From positions 1,488,001 through 1,552,000 of the forward strand of contig NZ_BLKZ01000001.1 in NCBI RefSeq assembly GCF_010723575.1: a stretch of DNA of 64,000 bases. The letters are read 5' to 3'. This DNA is from Mycobacterium bourgelatii (lineage in GTDB: Bacteria; Actinomycetota; Actinomycetes; Mycobacteriales; Mycobacteriaceae). The notes under the pieces were generated by a model. The model saw nothing but the letters and a program-made list of their open reading frames with translations. It ran no database searches and had not been told where the DNA came from. The translations under genes were made by a program, and so were the position numbers. Positions 50,401 to 58,650 of the stretch are shown in pieces (the stretch's first letter is position 1; each line of letters opens with the position of its first letter).

Positions 50401-51274
50401 ACTGGATGGAGAGATCGACAATCCCGAAGTGACGCTGGGACAGGGCATAGTTGCCGGACTGCCAACTCATCCGATAACTGCCGAAGGGCGATCCGCACGC
50501 GTGCTGGCACACGTCGCACGGCAGCGTCAGTTGCTCGATCATCGAATTCAGGGCAACGTCGTTCTTCCGATCGTGCAAGCTCTCGAGTGGATGGTGCGGC
50601 TGAGCGAAGCCTGCCAGCCTGGGCTGCGCATGGTTCGTGTTGTCGACCTCCAAGTGCTGCGTGGCGTGACATTGCACAATTTCGAGCAGCATGGTGACTC
50701 GATGTTGCTGCGGTGCGTGCCCGCGCCGGATCGGCCGGATCGACTGACGTGCGGCCTGCTCGACAGCTCAGGATCGAAGAGCTACTACTCCGCAGCGGTC
50801 GAAATGGGTTCCGAATTGCCTAAGCTACCGATCCTTTCGATGCTGCCACCAGTCAGCGGTGAGCAGCTGGACGGTGACAGCTACTACGGGTCGGGCCTGC
50901 TCTTCCACGGCCCGGCATTTCAGGTCGTGGACAGCATGGTCTGTGGCGATTCGACAGCTACGGCATCCCTGTCGGGGCTGACCACGGTGGGTTGGCAGGG
51001 CGAAGGTTGGGCTACGGATCCTGCGGCGCTAGACGGTTGTCTTCAACTGGCATTGGTGTGGAGCTTTCACCGGATCGGCCGCCACGTGTTGCCAATGAAG
51101 ATGGGTGAGTTCGTGCGCTACCGGGCCGGCGCCCTGCCCGGCACGCTGCGGTGCGAACTCTCCAACGGCGACGCGAGTGGCAACCGAGCCGTGTGTGACC
51201 TCGACCTGGTGAACTCGGAGAATCGCGTGGTTGCCAGCTTCAGACGGCTCGAGATGTACCCCTACGGCGGTTAA
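44474..51274 (+). CDS. PfaA-like polyunsaturated fatty acid/polyketide synthase (KS-AT-ACP3-KR-DH)
   Basis: 2266 aa from the ATG at 44474 (MVFQHPPVAVVGVSALFPGS); an upstream ATG at 44393 adds 27 non-homologous residues. Domains in order: KS (about 5-440) with C207, H342 and H383; AT (about 570-880) with S674 in GHSFG and H779; an Ala/Pro-rich linker (about 990-1170). Three ACPs follow with phosphopantetheine serines S1213, S1323 and S1433 (LGIDSIKR each), then a KR (about 1715-1960) with GGGRGVTAAS and Y1910, and a C-terminal hotdog DH with H2023 (HRIQGNVVLP). This is the PfaA/Pfa2 layout of PUFA and related secondary-lipid synthases rather than a mycobacterial Pks. It would be first in the operon with the PfaC-like protein 23 bp downstream and needs an external phosphopantetheinyl transferase. 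Confidence 0.92.
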   Translation: MVFQHPPVAVVGVSALFPGSPEAERFWRNIVQGVDLLSTVPESHWRIDDYYDSDPGAPDKVYARRGGFLPDIDFSPMDFGIPPNILPATDSTQLLALRVAQQVLEDAAGGDFSQIDRERISVVLGASGGTELTIYMSGHLHRPVWERGLRAAGLTESEIEAFGERVMSNYTPWQENTFPGLLGNVITGRIANRFDLGGTNCVVDAACASSLAAIEVGLNELYLGKADMVIAGGVDAFNDAFMFMCFSKVTALSPTGDCRPFSDKSDGTMLGEGLAMLALKRLDDAERDGDRIYAVVRGIGSSSDGRAKSIYAPSPAGQAKALRRAYAAAGYGPDTVGLVEAHGTGTKAGDLAEFSALRDVFEASGRMDPQWCALGSVKSQVGHTKGAAGACGLFKAVMALHHKTLPPTIKVDQPNPALEIEQSPFYISTQAKPWISDKDIPRRASVSSFGFGGTNFHVTLEEYAGAGNRAWRSRSWDSELIVLGANSAVALADQAARLSASLVDSPDMLSYIARQSQTAYDASQPHRLAVVADSVSNLQSMLGEAAAKLETPHLAASFSSPRGYFYSARQSGPVALLFPGQGSQYLGMGADIPQLFEPALSPWERARAQLLNADRDLHQVVWPKAAFTDGDRAQQIAELTKTEWAQPGIGAHSLSLLSVLRALGITPIAVGGHSFGEISAVCAAGVFDEEMALQIARARGALMAQAAANSDGAMCAVAAPAEQVRKLIEHWGLSVVIANHNAPNQVVLSGDRAAVDAATQRLREVGLNPRQLDVATAFHSSIVSSAAAPFAAFLAGIPFGTPQVPVYANATAQPYTGDAQEMRTTLANQIAQPVRFFEQIQAMWQAGARTFVEVGPGSVLTGLVGMCLPDQEHAAVSLDVKGRNGIRSLWIGLAQLVAAGIEMNFEPLWADYRLGDDPRTRPKPKLTIKINGSIYGKPDVSNEPLRRPTDIRATAHNGQHGNKTKTELETIVKSSESIASVAHLNGIASSAAVPPPVTRTVTPVMHSKSTGAALNGNGASPRSSATATLPASSGVDTTEPARGVLTLDAGVVTEIAAALANLQKAIGHLQGLVQGCVSQAAVAAPPAAAPTTNGHGTSIISVPPKVSVASNGASVMPAPPTSASMPSVAGNGASALPAPPPAIPPVPPVAMPVPPAAAPAPTTALPVSPVSAPSADNAELVGQMLAVVSEKTGYPVEMLDLSMALESDLGIDSIKRVEILSAVQERMPGLPEVDTATMGSLVTLQEIVDYLHGLTASTTPVPPVVSAPSNGASAMPVPAPAAPSADNAELVGQMLAVVSEKTGYPVEMLDLSMALESDLGIDSIKRVEILSAVQERMPGLPEVDTATMGSLVTLQEIVDYLHGLTAPTTPVPPVVSAPSNGASAMPVPAPAAPSADNAELVGQMLAVVSEKTGYPVEMLDLSMALESDLGIDSIKRVEILSAVQERMPGLPEVDTATMGSLVTLQEIVDYLHGLTVTVPKGSPPVPARPPTPNDTRVGERLPFELAGAAIARYAVRAVAAPASGMGMPGLHDVAEVQIVATQDATEEIGVALAAKLREQGVAATVVAQPSANAEAVIHLGGLQRTATREDALDINRAVFADALRIAAEYQERGGVFITVQDTGGTFGLLTEPGPRAWVAGIAALAKTAAQEWPKAQVKAIDIAFEQQSPIAVAEHIAQEIFAGGVELEVGLGGTYGRVTVVADPRPVSTRTWRVGRSDVIIVSGGGRGVTAASLIALAKETQASFVLIGRTELNDEPAIVQGVTTEAEMKRALLNDAVAHGIKLTPRQLEQQVQRILADREVRATLAALTAAGSRVRYAAVDVRNVPQLDALLDDVRADFGPITGMVHGAGVLADAPLHRKTLDGFDRVFGTKVGGLGALLDATATDALKFICLFSSVAARTGNIGQSDYAMANEVLNKVALAEQARRGPSCLVRALGWGPWDSGMVTPNLKALFESRGLTLIALADGARAFVSDVLDGEIDNPEVTLGQGIVAGLPTHPITAEGRSARVLAHVARQRQLLDHRIQGNVVLPIVQALEWMVRLSEACQPGLRMVRVVDLQVLRGVTLHNFEQHGDSMLLRCVPAPDRPDRLTCGLLDSSGSKSYYSAAVEMGSELPKLPILSMLPPVSGEQLDGDSYYGSGLLFHGPAFQVVDSMVCGDSTATASLSGLTTVGWQGEGWATDPAALDGCLQLALVWSFHRIGRHVLPMKMGEFVRYRAGALPGTLRCELSNGDASGNRAVCDLDLVNSENRVVASFRRLEMYPYGG
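47990..48900 (+). repeat. Tandem 330-bp ACP-encoding repeats
   Basis: Three ACP units with period 330 bp (110 aa) start near 47990, 48320 and 48650 and are almost identical, including the Ala/Pro linkers between units 1-2 and 2-3. Such identity reflects recent duplication or gene conversion. It makes the number of ACPs liable to change and is a risk for assembly collapse. Confidence 0.9.
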
Positions 51275-51297
51275 TTCAATGACGTCGTGGAGTCATC

Positions 51298-54200
51298 GTG
51301 AAGTTTGAGCCGATTGCGATAGTCGGCCAGGGCTGCGTCCTGCCCGGTGGCCTGAGTCCCGACGAGTTGTGGACGACAGTGCTCGAGGGACGTGATGTGC
51401 TCGGCCCACCGCAGCCCGACTATTGGCGCATTGCGGTGCCGAAGGTCGTACAAGACGGGAAGAACGGTTCTACCCTCGATCACGCCTGGTCTGCCCGCGG
51501 CGGATATGTACGAGGCTTCGACGAGATATTCGATGCTCACGGACTCCTCGTCGGGCCGGACTCGTTCAACGGGCTCGATCCGCTATTCCTGTGGGTCGTC
51601 GAGGCCGGCCGACAAGCTCTTGAAAGCGCCGGTTGGCGCATTGGGGGAGCGCCGGGCGGCACCGGGGTGATCCTTGGCAACCTGACTTTCCCGACGAGGA
51701 CGCTGGTCGATCTAGCCGAAAACTACTGGCGCGGAAGCGAATACAAGATTGACTGGCGCAATCGTTTTATGTCCGCGCAACCAGCCCATCTTCTTGCCAG
51801 CGCACTTGGCTTGACTGGCGATGCGACAGCTATCGAGGCCGGATGCGCTTCCTCCTTGTATGCAATCAAGCTGGCATGCGATCGCCTCCACGACCGCACC
51901 GCGGACGTCATGCTTGCGGGGGGCGTCAACGGCGCCAGCGACCTTTTGATCCACGTATTCTTCACCGCACTACACGCGCTGAGTCGTTCGGGGCAATCAC
52001 GGCCCTTCGACAGCAGTGGCGATGGAGTTGTCCCTGCCGAAGGAGCGGCCATTCTGGCGCTCAGGAGGCTAGAAGACGCGGTGGCCGAGGGTAACCGCAT
52101 ACTTGGCGTGATTCGCGGAATAGGCCTTAGCAACGACGGTCGTGGCCGCGGTCTGCTGGTGCCCTTTCAGAAAGGTCAAGAGCGGGCGATGCGGCTCGCT
52201 TATGCAATGGCCCAGCTTGAACCGCAGGATATCTCGTTCATAGAGTGCCATGCCACGGGTACCCCTCGTGGTGATCTCACGGAACTGACGAGCATGTCGA
52301 GCATCTTCGCCGGCACGACGGATATCCCCATCGGGTCACTCAAATCGAATCTGGGACATACCATCACGGCAAGCGGTGCCGCGGGTATCATCAAAGTACT
52401 CGCGGCAATGCGTGCCGGTATCCGCCCGCCGACGCTGCATGTCACGGATCCGCTGCCGTTTATTGCCGATTCCCCGTTCCGTGTGCTCACCCAGGCCGAG
52501 TCTTGGGCATGTGATGGACCGCGCCGTGCCGCGATCAGCAACTTCGGTTTCGGTGGCAACAACGCCCACCTCCTCCTCGAAGAATGGGTCGAGCCCGCCG
52601 ACACGGGCAACATCCTTTCAGGCTCGCCGATCACCCGCCCTCAAATCGATGATGACATCGCGATCGTGGGGCTCAGCCTGCTAGTAGGTGATGGGCACAA
52701 CACTGCGTCGGTCGCTGAACATCTGAAGTCTGGTCGGTCGATCGTTACCGACGACAGTGGCATGCTCCGCGCGCGGATGGCCGAAATCCATCTCGACCTT
52801 AGGCAAGCGAGTTTCCCCCCGTGCGATCTCAATCAGGCCCAGCCACAACAACTTGCTCTGCTCAGCGCCGCCCTCGATATCGACGAGCTGATCAGAGAGC
52901 TACCTCCGGAACGGACGAGCGTCGTCGTCGGGATGGGTTGCGACACCTCGGCGACACGATCCGAGATGCGAGTGCGGTTGGCTGCCGAGATCGACGACCC
53001 CAAGCAGTTGGCACTCGCCCGCGACAACGTGGCACCACCTGGTACCGCTGCCAGTGTGGTCGGTGCGATACCTAACATTGTGGCCAACCGCCTGAACAGC
53101 CAGTTCGACCTAGCTGGACCGAGTTTCACGGTATACAGGGAAGAACTGTCCGGCATCACGGCTCTCAAGATGGCCGCACGTTCATTGCAACGGGGTGAAG
53201 TCGACGCCGCGGTTGTCGGTGCGGTGGATCTCAGCTGCGAACCGATACATGAAGAGGCCGCACGTGTGCTGCTCGGGACGGACCAGCAGATACCGGGCGA
53301 TGCGGCCGTCGTGATGGTGGTCAAACGCGCCGCAGACGCACGTCGCGACGGCGATTGCATCCTTGCCACCCTCCCGACAGACCATGAACCACACGGCGAT
53401 TGTGTCCACTTGGGCACCGCGCCTGGCGCATCGAACCTTTCGCCGCTACTTGGGCATTCCCATGCAGCGTCGGGATTGCTTCACGTCGCGGCGGGGGTGC
53501 TATACGGGCTCCTGAACGTTCGGCCGGATGGCGCGCCGTGGACATCTCAACAGCAGATGGTTGTCGTCGCGCTCCGCGCGCTTGGTGGCCAGAACGAACA
53601 AGTCGTAATTGTGCCACCACCTGCCGACCGTCGGGAGATCGATGCTCGCGCTGGCCTATTCGCCCCGCCCCGATCCCGAGCCGGGACACCCTCCTGGCAG
53701 CAGTTCCTCGCCCACCTGCCCAATGTTCAATTGCCCGCGCCCACCCAGCAATTGGAGGAGCCGATGACAACATGCCTCCCAGTCCCGCCGCCCCTGCCCA
53801 AAGCCCAAGAGGCAGAGCGACGGGTGCCGCTGGGCGCGGCGCTGATCGCTATGACCCCGGTCGACTCCCTGACGGTAGTGTCCGGGGATGATGCGCGCTC
53901 GCATAATGTGACTGACTCGCCGGAGGCTCTGCCGCCGTTCCAGAAGGCATTGGCCAAGAACAGAACTGACGAGGAAACGGCTGTAGGGGCGGGGAAGCCG
54001 ATCCAGCCATGCCGGGCCGCCGCGAACGACCTGCCAGAACCGACGGTCAAGCGCGCGCCGGTAGGTCTGACACTCGACAATAACGGCCTGCTGGTCCACT
54101 CATCGGGCAGAATCTCCGACATCTTCGGCCCAAGGTTCAAGGTCCAAGACGACTACCATCGACAGGTCCGGATGCCGGCGCCTCCAATGCTGCTCGCGGA

Positions 54201-57200
54201 TCGCGTGTTAGGCATTGATGCGGAGCCCGGCAAGCTGGATACCGGAGTCTTGTGGACCGAAACCGACGTTACCGCCGACGGATGGTGGCTCCATCAGGGT
54301 CGGATGCCAGCTGGAATCATGATCGAAAGCGGCCAAGCCGATCTCATGCTCATCTCCTGGATGGGCATAGATTCTGCCAATAAAGGTGATCGGGTGTATC
54401 GCCTGCTGGGCTTCGAAGTGACCTTCCTCGGTGGTTTACCAGAGATCGGCGACACTCTCCGATTCGACATCCACGTGGACGGCCATGCGCGCCAGGGCGA
54501 CATTCGGATGTTCTTCTTCCATTACGACTGCACGGTCAATGGAGTCGAGCGGATGCTGTTGCGCAACGGCCAGGCAGGATTCTTCTCCGATGAGGAGTTG
54601 GCGGCATCACGCGGGATTCTCTGGCGCCCCGAGGATGAGACGGTCAGTGGCCCCATGGATTCGACGCCTTCGCGAACGTCGCGCACCTCGTTGGATCGCG
54701 CCGATCTGGAGGCGTTGGCCGCCGGCAAGGTCTGGCAGACATTCGGACACGGCTTCGAGCGCGCGGGAAGCCACACCCGCACGCCGTGCATCGCGGGTGG
54801 CGACATGCTGTTGCTCGACGCCGTGACCGAGTTGGATTTTAAGGGCGGTCCTTGGGGCCGAGGTTATCTGCGGGCCGTCTCGCAGGTGACTCCCGACGAC
54901 TGGTATTTCACGGGTCATTTCAAGAACGACCCATGCATGCCCGGCACGCTGATGTACGAGGCGACGCTACAGGCAATGGCCATATACATGACGGCTCTGG
55001 GAATGACCATAGAGTTCGATGGCTGGCGCTTTGAACCCGTGCCTTACGAGACCTATAAAATGCGGTGCCGCGGCCAGGTCACGCCGCAGTCCCGAGAGTT
55101 GGTCTACGAAGTGTTCGTGCGGGAGCTTATCGCCGGACCAGAGCCCACCCTGTTCGCCGATCTACTATGCACCGTCGACGGACTGCCGGCCTTCCATTGC
55201 CGTCGGATGGGGGTCAAACTCTCACCAGGGTGGCTGATGGACCTCGGCGTCAAAGAGCTTGAGGGACATAGCGAAACCTCTACCGTCGCCGAAGTGGACG
55301 GCTTCCGGTTTGACTACCGGGCACTACTTTCCAGCGCCATTGGCAGGCAATCCGAGGCTTTCGGCCCTCTCTACCAGCAGTTCGACACACACCGAAGGAT
55401 GCCGAGACTGCCCGGGCCGCCTTACCACTTCGTGTCGCGAGTAACCGAGTTGGTCGGCGACATTGGCGTTGTGCAGTCCGGCGCCGAAATGGTCGTCGAG
55501 TACGACGTGCCCAGCGACGCCTGGTTTTTCGGCGCAAACGGGACGGCAACGATGCCGAACGCGGTCCTTATGGAGGTCGCGCTACAACCGTGCGGATTTC
55601 TTGCCAACTACATCGGCTGTCCACTGTCCTACGGTGAGGACGTCTACTTTCGCAACCTCGATGGAACAGGGCAGCAGCACCGGCTGATCACACCTTCGAC
55701 CGGGACGTTGCGGACTAGGGTCAGAACGAAGAATGTCGCCAAAGCGGCCGGAGTCACCATCGTAAGCTTCAGCGGCGAGATCCACGCCGAAAATGAACTC
55801 GTCTACACATTCGAGACCGTCTTCGGGTACTTCGGCCGCGAAGCGCTACAGCGGCAGGTCGGGCTGCCGGTTACCGACGAGCAGCGCCGCCTGCTGGAGA
55901 TGCCGTGCGACGGTCAGGTCGTCGACTTGCGCAACGGTCCGCTGGAATTCTTTGGTCCAGGAGCACGGCTGGCCGAGTCGGAGCTGCTAATGATCGACCG
56001 GGTGACGGGCCGTTGGCCAACCGCTGGCACCGCCGGACTCGGCCGGTGGCGTGCCGTCAAGGACATCGACCCGGCGGCATGGTTTTTCAAGGCGCACTTC
56101 TACCAAGATCCGGTCCAGCCTGGATCGTTGGGCATCGAAATGTTGCTCCAACTCTTGCAGTTCGCGATGCTCGACCTCGGGCTTGGCAAGGAAGCCGGAC
56201 CGTTAGCGCGTTTTGAGCCAGTGGCCCTGCGTGAAGCGATCACGTGGAAGTATCGCGGTCAGGTTGTGCCCACTAACAAGCAGATCACCTCGGAGTTGGA
56301 GATCACCGGGATCGCGCACGACAACGACGGCATTCTGGCAGTTGCCGATGCCTTTTTGTGGGTTGACGGAAAGCGGATTTACAGCGTGAGCAACCTCGCC
56401 ATGCGCATCACGGGTGGTGCACATGATTGCCAATCCCGGCTTGACGTCGGCCGGTCCGCCACCGCCTACGAGACCGCCGCCGAGACTGCCACGATAACGA
56501 TCGAAAAGACCATCGATCCCGCCCGGGACACATGGATCACCGACCACTGCCCGACGTTTGTAATCCCCTGTCTGCCAATGATGTCGGTGGTAGACCTATT
56601 CGCACAGGCAGGAAGCCAGGCGAGTGGCGCGGCCAATGTAGTCGAGATCGCCGACCTGGAGCTGCTTCGTTGGATCACGGTCGACTCGCCAAAGCGGCTG
56701 CGGGTGATAGTCGATCCGGTCGAGAGGGGAAGCTTCAAAGCCCGCTTGGAGGTATGGCGAGATGCGCCGCGAGCAGTGCTGTCGCGCTGGGAGACTCACG
56801 CCTACGCCACTATCGTGACGGCAGACCGTTACACAGGTGCACCGACACCACCGGACTCGCTCGACGGCTCGACAGCTTTCGCCAGCCCGTACGACGGCAC
56901 GGTCTTCCATGGGCCGGCGTTCGCATGCCTGATGGACGGGGCTCGGATAGGCCGCAACGGCTCATCCGGGGCACTCGCGATCGATCGTTGCAAAGTTCCT
57001 GTGGGGCAGGTACAGCCGGGGCTTCTCGACGGCGCGCTGCACATCGTTCCCCATACCGCGATGAGTGTCTGGGCCACCGACCACGCGGATGTCGAGTCCT
57101 ATCAGAAGGTCAAGGATCCGGATGCAGCGTTTCCGCGCCGTGTGCTTTGGGCGCGCTTCTACAGTGATGTTCCCGTCTCGGGGACGGTAGATGTGGAAGC

Positions 57201-58599
57201 CCGATTCGTCGGATTTGACGACGCTGACTGCCGCATGCCGGTGATAGATCTGTGGCTCAGCGTCGCGGGCACTGCCTGGGCGCAAATCCGCCTCGCCGAA
57301 ATCTTGCTGCCCTTGGGCTCTCTGGCCGGGCGCAGTGGCCCCGAGCTACGTGCATTTCTTGGTGAGCGGCGCGCGGTGCCCAGGATGTCATTGAGCGAAC
57401 GGTCGGCGCACGGAGTGGTCACGCTCGATTCTGCCGGTTTGGCGACGCTGGGCTGGTTCAAAGACACCCTAAACGCGGTGTATCACACTGACAGTCAGAA
57501 GGATTCGCTGATCGCTGATATCGCGATCAAGGAAGCAGTTGCGGATGCCGCCCATAACGTCATCCACCCGTCACAGGTTCAGATCGTCGATGGGCAGGTG
57601 AGCTGTCCTACCCTGCCATTGGAACAAATTTGTGTCGAAGTGGAGCAACCACGGCAGGGCGGGTGCCGTGCGAGCGCGTCGTTGCAGACTGACTGGGAAC
57701 CTGTGCTCAGCTGGTCGAACGACACGCTGGGCACGCAGCAGGGCGATTTCGCCGATCTTCTCCATTGGGCCCTGCTGTTGCGCTACGTCCGACACGTGAT
57801 CGTCACAGATCCGGCTGCGATGTCAGCAATCCGTGGTCGGCCCGTATTGCTGTTGGGCAACCACCAGGTGCAGATCGAGTCGGTCTTGGGCACGGCGATA
57901 GCCTCATGGGTGACCGGTACCAAGGTGGTGACGGTTGCGCATGCCAAGCATGAAACCGGTTGGATCGGAGAGCTGTTGCGGCTCGTTCACGCCGTCACGG
58001 GCACAGAATTAAGGACCGTCCGGTACTTCGACCAGCGACAACCACGGCAATTCTTCGATGTGGTGGAGGAAATCAAAAGCGACGCTGTCAGCCACGCGGT
58101 TTCAACGATGGTGCATGCCGACGGAACCCGATATGTGCGCTCCGGTCAGCGCGTCGAGAGAGTGACCTCCACTCTCTTGGACACCGCGATCGACGTGTCC
58201 ATGCCGATCGTTCCGGTGTACTTCGCGGGGGGCCTGCCTGAGCAACCGGTGGGTCACAAACTTGAGGTGCCCTATCGCCATGCCGCGCAGGACTACATTT
58301 TCGGTCGACCGATCCTGCCCGACGAGTTGCGCGCGTTGCCATACGCTCACCGTCGAAGCCGTGTCCTCGAGGCTATCAACGACCTTGCCCCGTTCAGTGA
58401 TGCGCCGAATGAGCCAAATTACCCTGCAGAAAGCCGGATCGCGATGGCCGCCGGGGGCGCATCCCCACTTGAGTCGATATGGGTTTATATCAACGATGCA
58501 TTGGACGGCCTTCCGGTGGATTGGCGAACCACCCTCAGCGAAGGTAATTGGCCGGGAACGTGCCCAACCCAGGGTCACTTTGCATCCGCACGGCCGTAG
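51298..58599 (+). CDS. PfaC-like synthase (KS-CLF-hotdog DH array-DH-AGPAT)
   Basis: 2433 aa from a GTG at 51298 with GTGGAG upstream. Domains: KS (1-430) with intact C183, H318 and H354; then a KS-like chain-length factor (about 455-780) with Glu616 in place of the active cysteine. A Pro-rich linker follows. Four FabA-like hotdogs come next, with active-site positions H999 (LHQGRMPAG), H1207 (TGHFKNDPCMPG), Asn1414 where His is expected, and H1600 (KAHFYQDPVQPG). A polyketide-type DH (about 1735-2030) has H1750. An ACPS-like remnant around K2078-E2079 precedes a C-terminal PlsC/AGPAT acyltransferase with NH2189QVQIE and HADGTR. The KS-CLF-DH layout with a terminal AGPAT is that described for terrestrial myxobacterial Pfa3. 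It would act with the PfaA- and PfaD-like proteins; the AGPAT suggests direct transfer of the product to a glycerolipid or other acceptor. Confidence 0.92.
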   Translation: MKFEPIAIVGQGCVLPGGLSPDELWTTVLEGRDVLGPPQPDYWRIAVPKVVQDGKNGSTLDHAWSARGGYVRGFDEIFDAHGLLVGPDSFNGLDPLFLWVVEAGRQALESAGWRIGGAPGGTGVILGNLTFPTRTLVDLAENYWRGSEYKIDWRNRFMSAQPAHLLASALGLTGDATAIEAGCASSLYAIKLACDRLHDRTADVMLAGGVNGASDLLIHVFFTALHALSRSGQSRPFDSSGDGVVPAEGAAILALRRLEDAVAEGNRILGVIRGIGLSNDGRGRGLLVPFQKGQERAMRLAYAMAQLEPQDISFIECHATGTPRGDLTELTSMSSIFAGTTDIPIGSLKSNLGHTITASGAAGIIKVLAAMRAGIRPPTLHVTDPLPFIADSPFRVLTQAESWACDGPRRAAISNFGFGGNNAHLLLEEWVEPADTGNILSGSPITRPQIDDDIAIVGLSLLVGDGHNTASVAEHLKSGRSIVTDDSGMLRARMAEIHLDLRQASFPPCDLNQAQPQQLALLSAALDIDELIRELPPERTSVVVGMGCDTSATRSEMRVRLAAEIDDPKQLALARDNVAPPGTAASVVGAIPNIVANRLNSQFDLAGPSFTVYREELSGITALKMAARSLQRGEVDAAVVGAVDLSCEPIHEEAARVLLGTDQQIPGDAAVVMVVKRAADARRDGDCILATLPTDHEPHGDCVHLGTAPGASNLSPLLGHSHAASGLLHVAAGVLYGLLNVRPDGAPWTSQQQMVVVALRALGGQNEQVVIVPPPADRREIDARAGLFAPPRSRAGTPSWQQFLAHLPNVQLPAPTQQLEEPMTTCLPVPPPLPKAQEAERRVPLGAALIAMTPVDSLTVVSGDDARSHNVTDSPEALPPFQKALAKNRTDEETAVGAGKPIQPCRAAANDLPEPTVKRAPVGLTLDNNGLLVHSSGRISDIFGPRFKVQDDYHRQVRMPAPPMLLADRVLGIDAEPGKLDTGVLWTETDVTADGWWLHQGRMPAGIMIESGQADLMLISWMGIDSANKGDRVYRLLGFEVTFLGGLPEIGDTLRFDIHVDGHARQGDIRMFFFHYDCTVNGVERMLLRNGQAGFFSDEELAASRGILWRPEDETVSGPMDSTPSRTSRTSLDRADLEALAAGKVWQTFGHGFERAGSHTRTPCIAGGDMLLLDAVTELDFKGGPWGRGYLRAVSQVTPDDWYFTGHFKNDPCMPGTLMYEATLQAMAIYMTALGMTIEFDGWRFEPVPYETYKMRCRGQVTPQSRELVYEVFVRELIAGPEPTLFADLLCTVDGLPAFHCRRMGVKLSPGWLMDLGVKELEGHSETSTVAEVDGFRFDYRALLSSAIGRQSEAFGPLYQQFDTHRRMPRLPGPPYHFVSRVTELVGDIGVVQSGAEMVVEYDVPSDAWFFGANGTATMPNAVLMEVALQPCGFLANYIGCPLSYGEDVYFRNLDGTGQQHRLITPSTGTLRTRVRTKNVAKAAGVTIVSFSGEIHAENELVYTFETVFGYFGREALQRQVGLPVTDEQRRLLEMPCDGQVVDLRNGPLEFFGPGARLAESELLMIDRVTGRWPTAGTAGLGRWRAVKDIDPAAWFFKAHFYQDPVQPGSLGIEMLLQLLQFAMLDLGLGKEAGPLARFEPVALREAITWKYRGQVVPTNKQITSELEITGIAHDNDGILAVADAFLWVDGKRIYSVSNLAMRITGGAHDCQSRLDVGRSATAYETAAETATITIEKTIDPARDTWITDHCPTFVIPCLPMMSVVDLFAQAGSQASGAANVVEIADLELLRWITVDSPKRLRVIVDPVERGSFKARLEVWRDAPRAVLSRWETHAYATIVTADRYTGAPTPPDSLDGSTAFASPYDGTVFHGPAFACLMDGARIGRNGSSGALAIDRCKVPVGQVQPGLLDGALHIVPHTAMSVWATDHADVESYQKVKDPDAAFPRRVLWARFYSDVPVSGTVDVEARFVGFDDADCRMPVIDLWLSVAGTAWAQIRLAEILLPLGSLAGRSGPELRAFLGERRAVPRMSLSERSAHGVVTLDSAGLATLGWFKDTLNAVYHTDSQKDSLIADIAIKEAVADAAHNVIHPSQVQIVDGQVSCPTLPLEQICVEVEQPRQGGCRASASLQTDWEPVLSWSNDTLGTQQGDFADLLHWALLLRYVRHVIVTDPAAMSAIRGRPVLLLGNHQVQIESVLGTAIASWVTGTKVVTVAHAKHETGWIGELLRLVHAVTGTELRTVRYFDQRQPRQFFDVVEEIKSDAVSHAVSTMVHADGTRYVRSGQRVERVTSTLLDTAIDVSMPIVPVYFAGGLPEQPVGHKLEVPYRHAAQDYIFGRPILPDELRALPYAHRRSRVLEAINDLAPFSDAPNEPNYPAESRIAMAAGGASPLESIWVYINDALDGLPVDWRTTLSEGNWPGTCPTQGHFASARP

Positions 58600-58650
58600 G
58601 CTCACAACGCCTCGGCTCATGGCGTTTTCAGATAGCGATTGCGCGATGTG

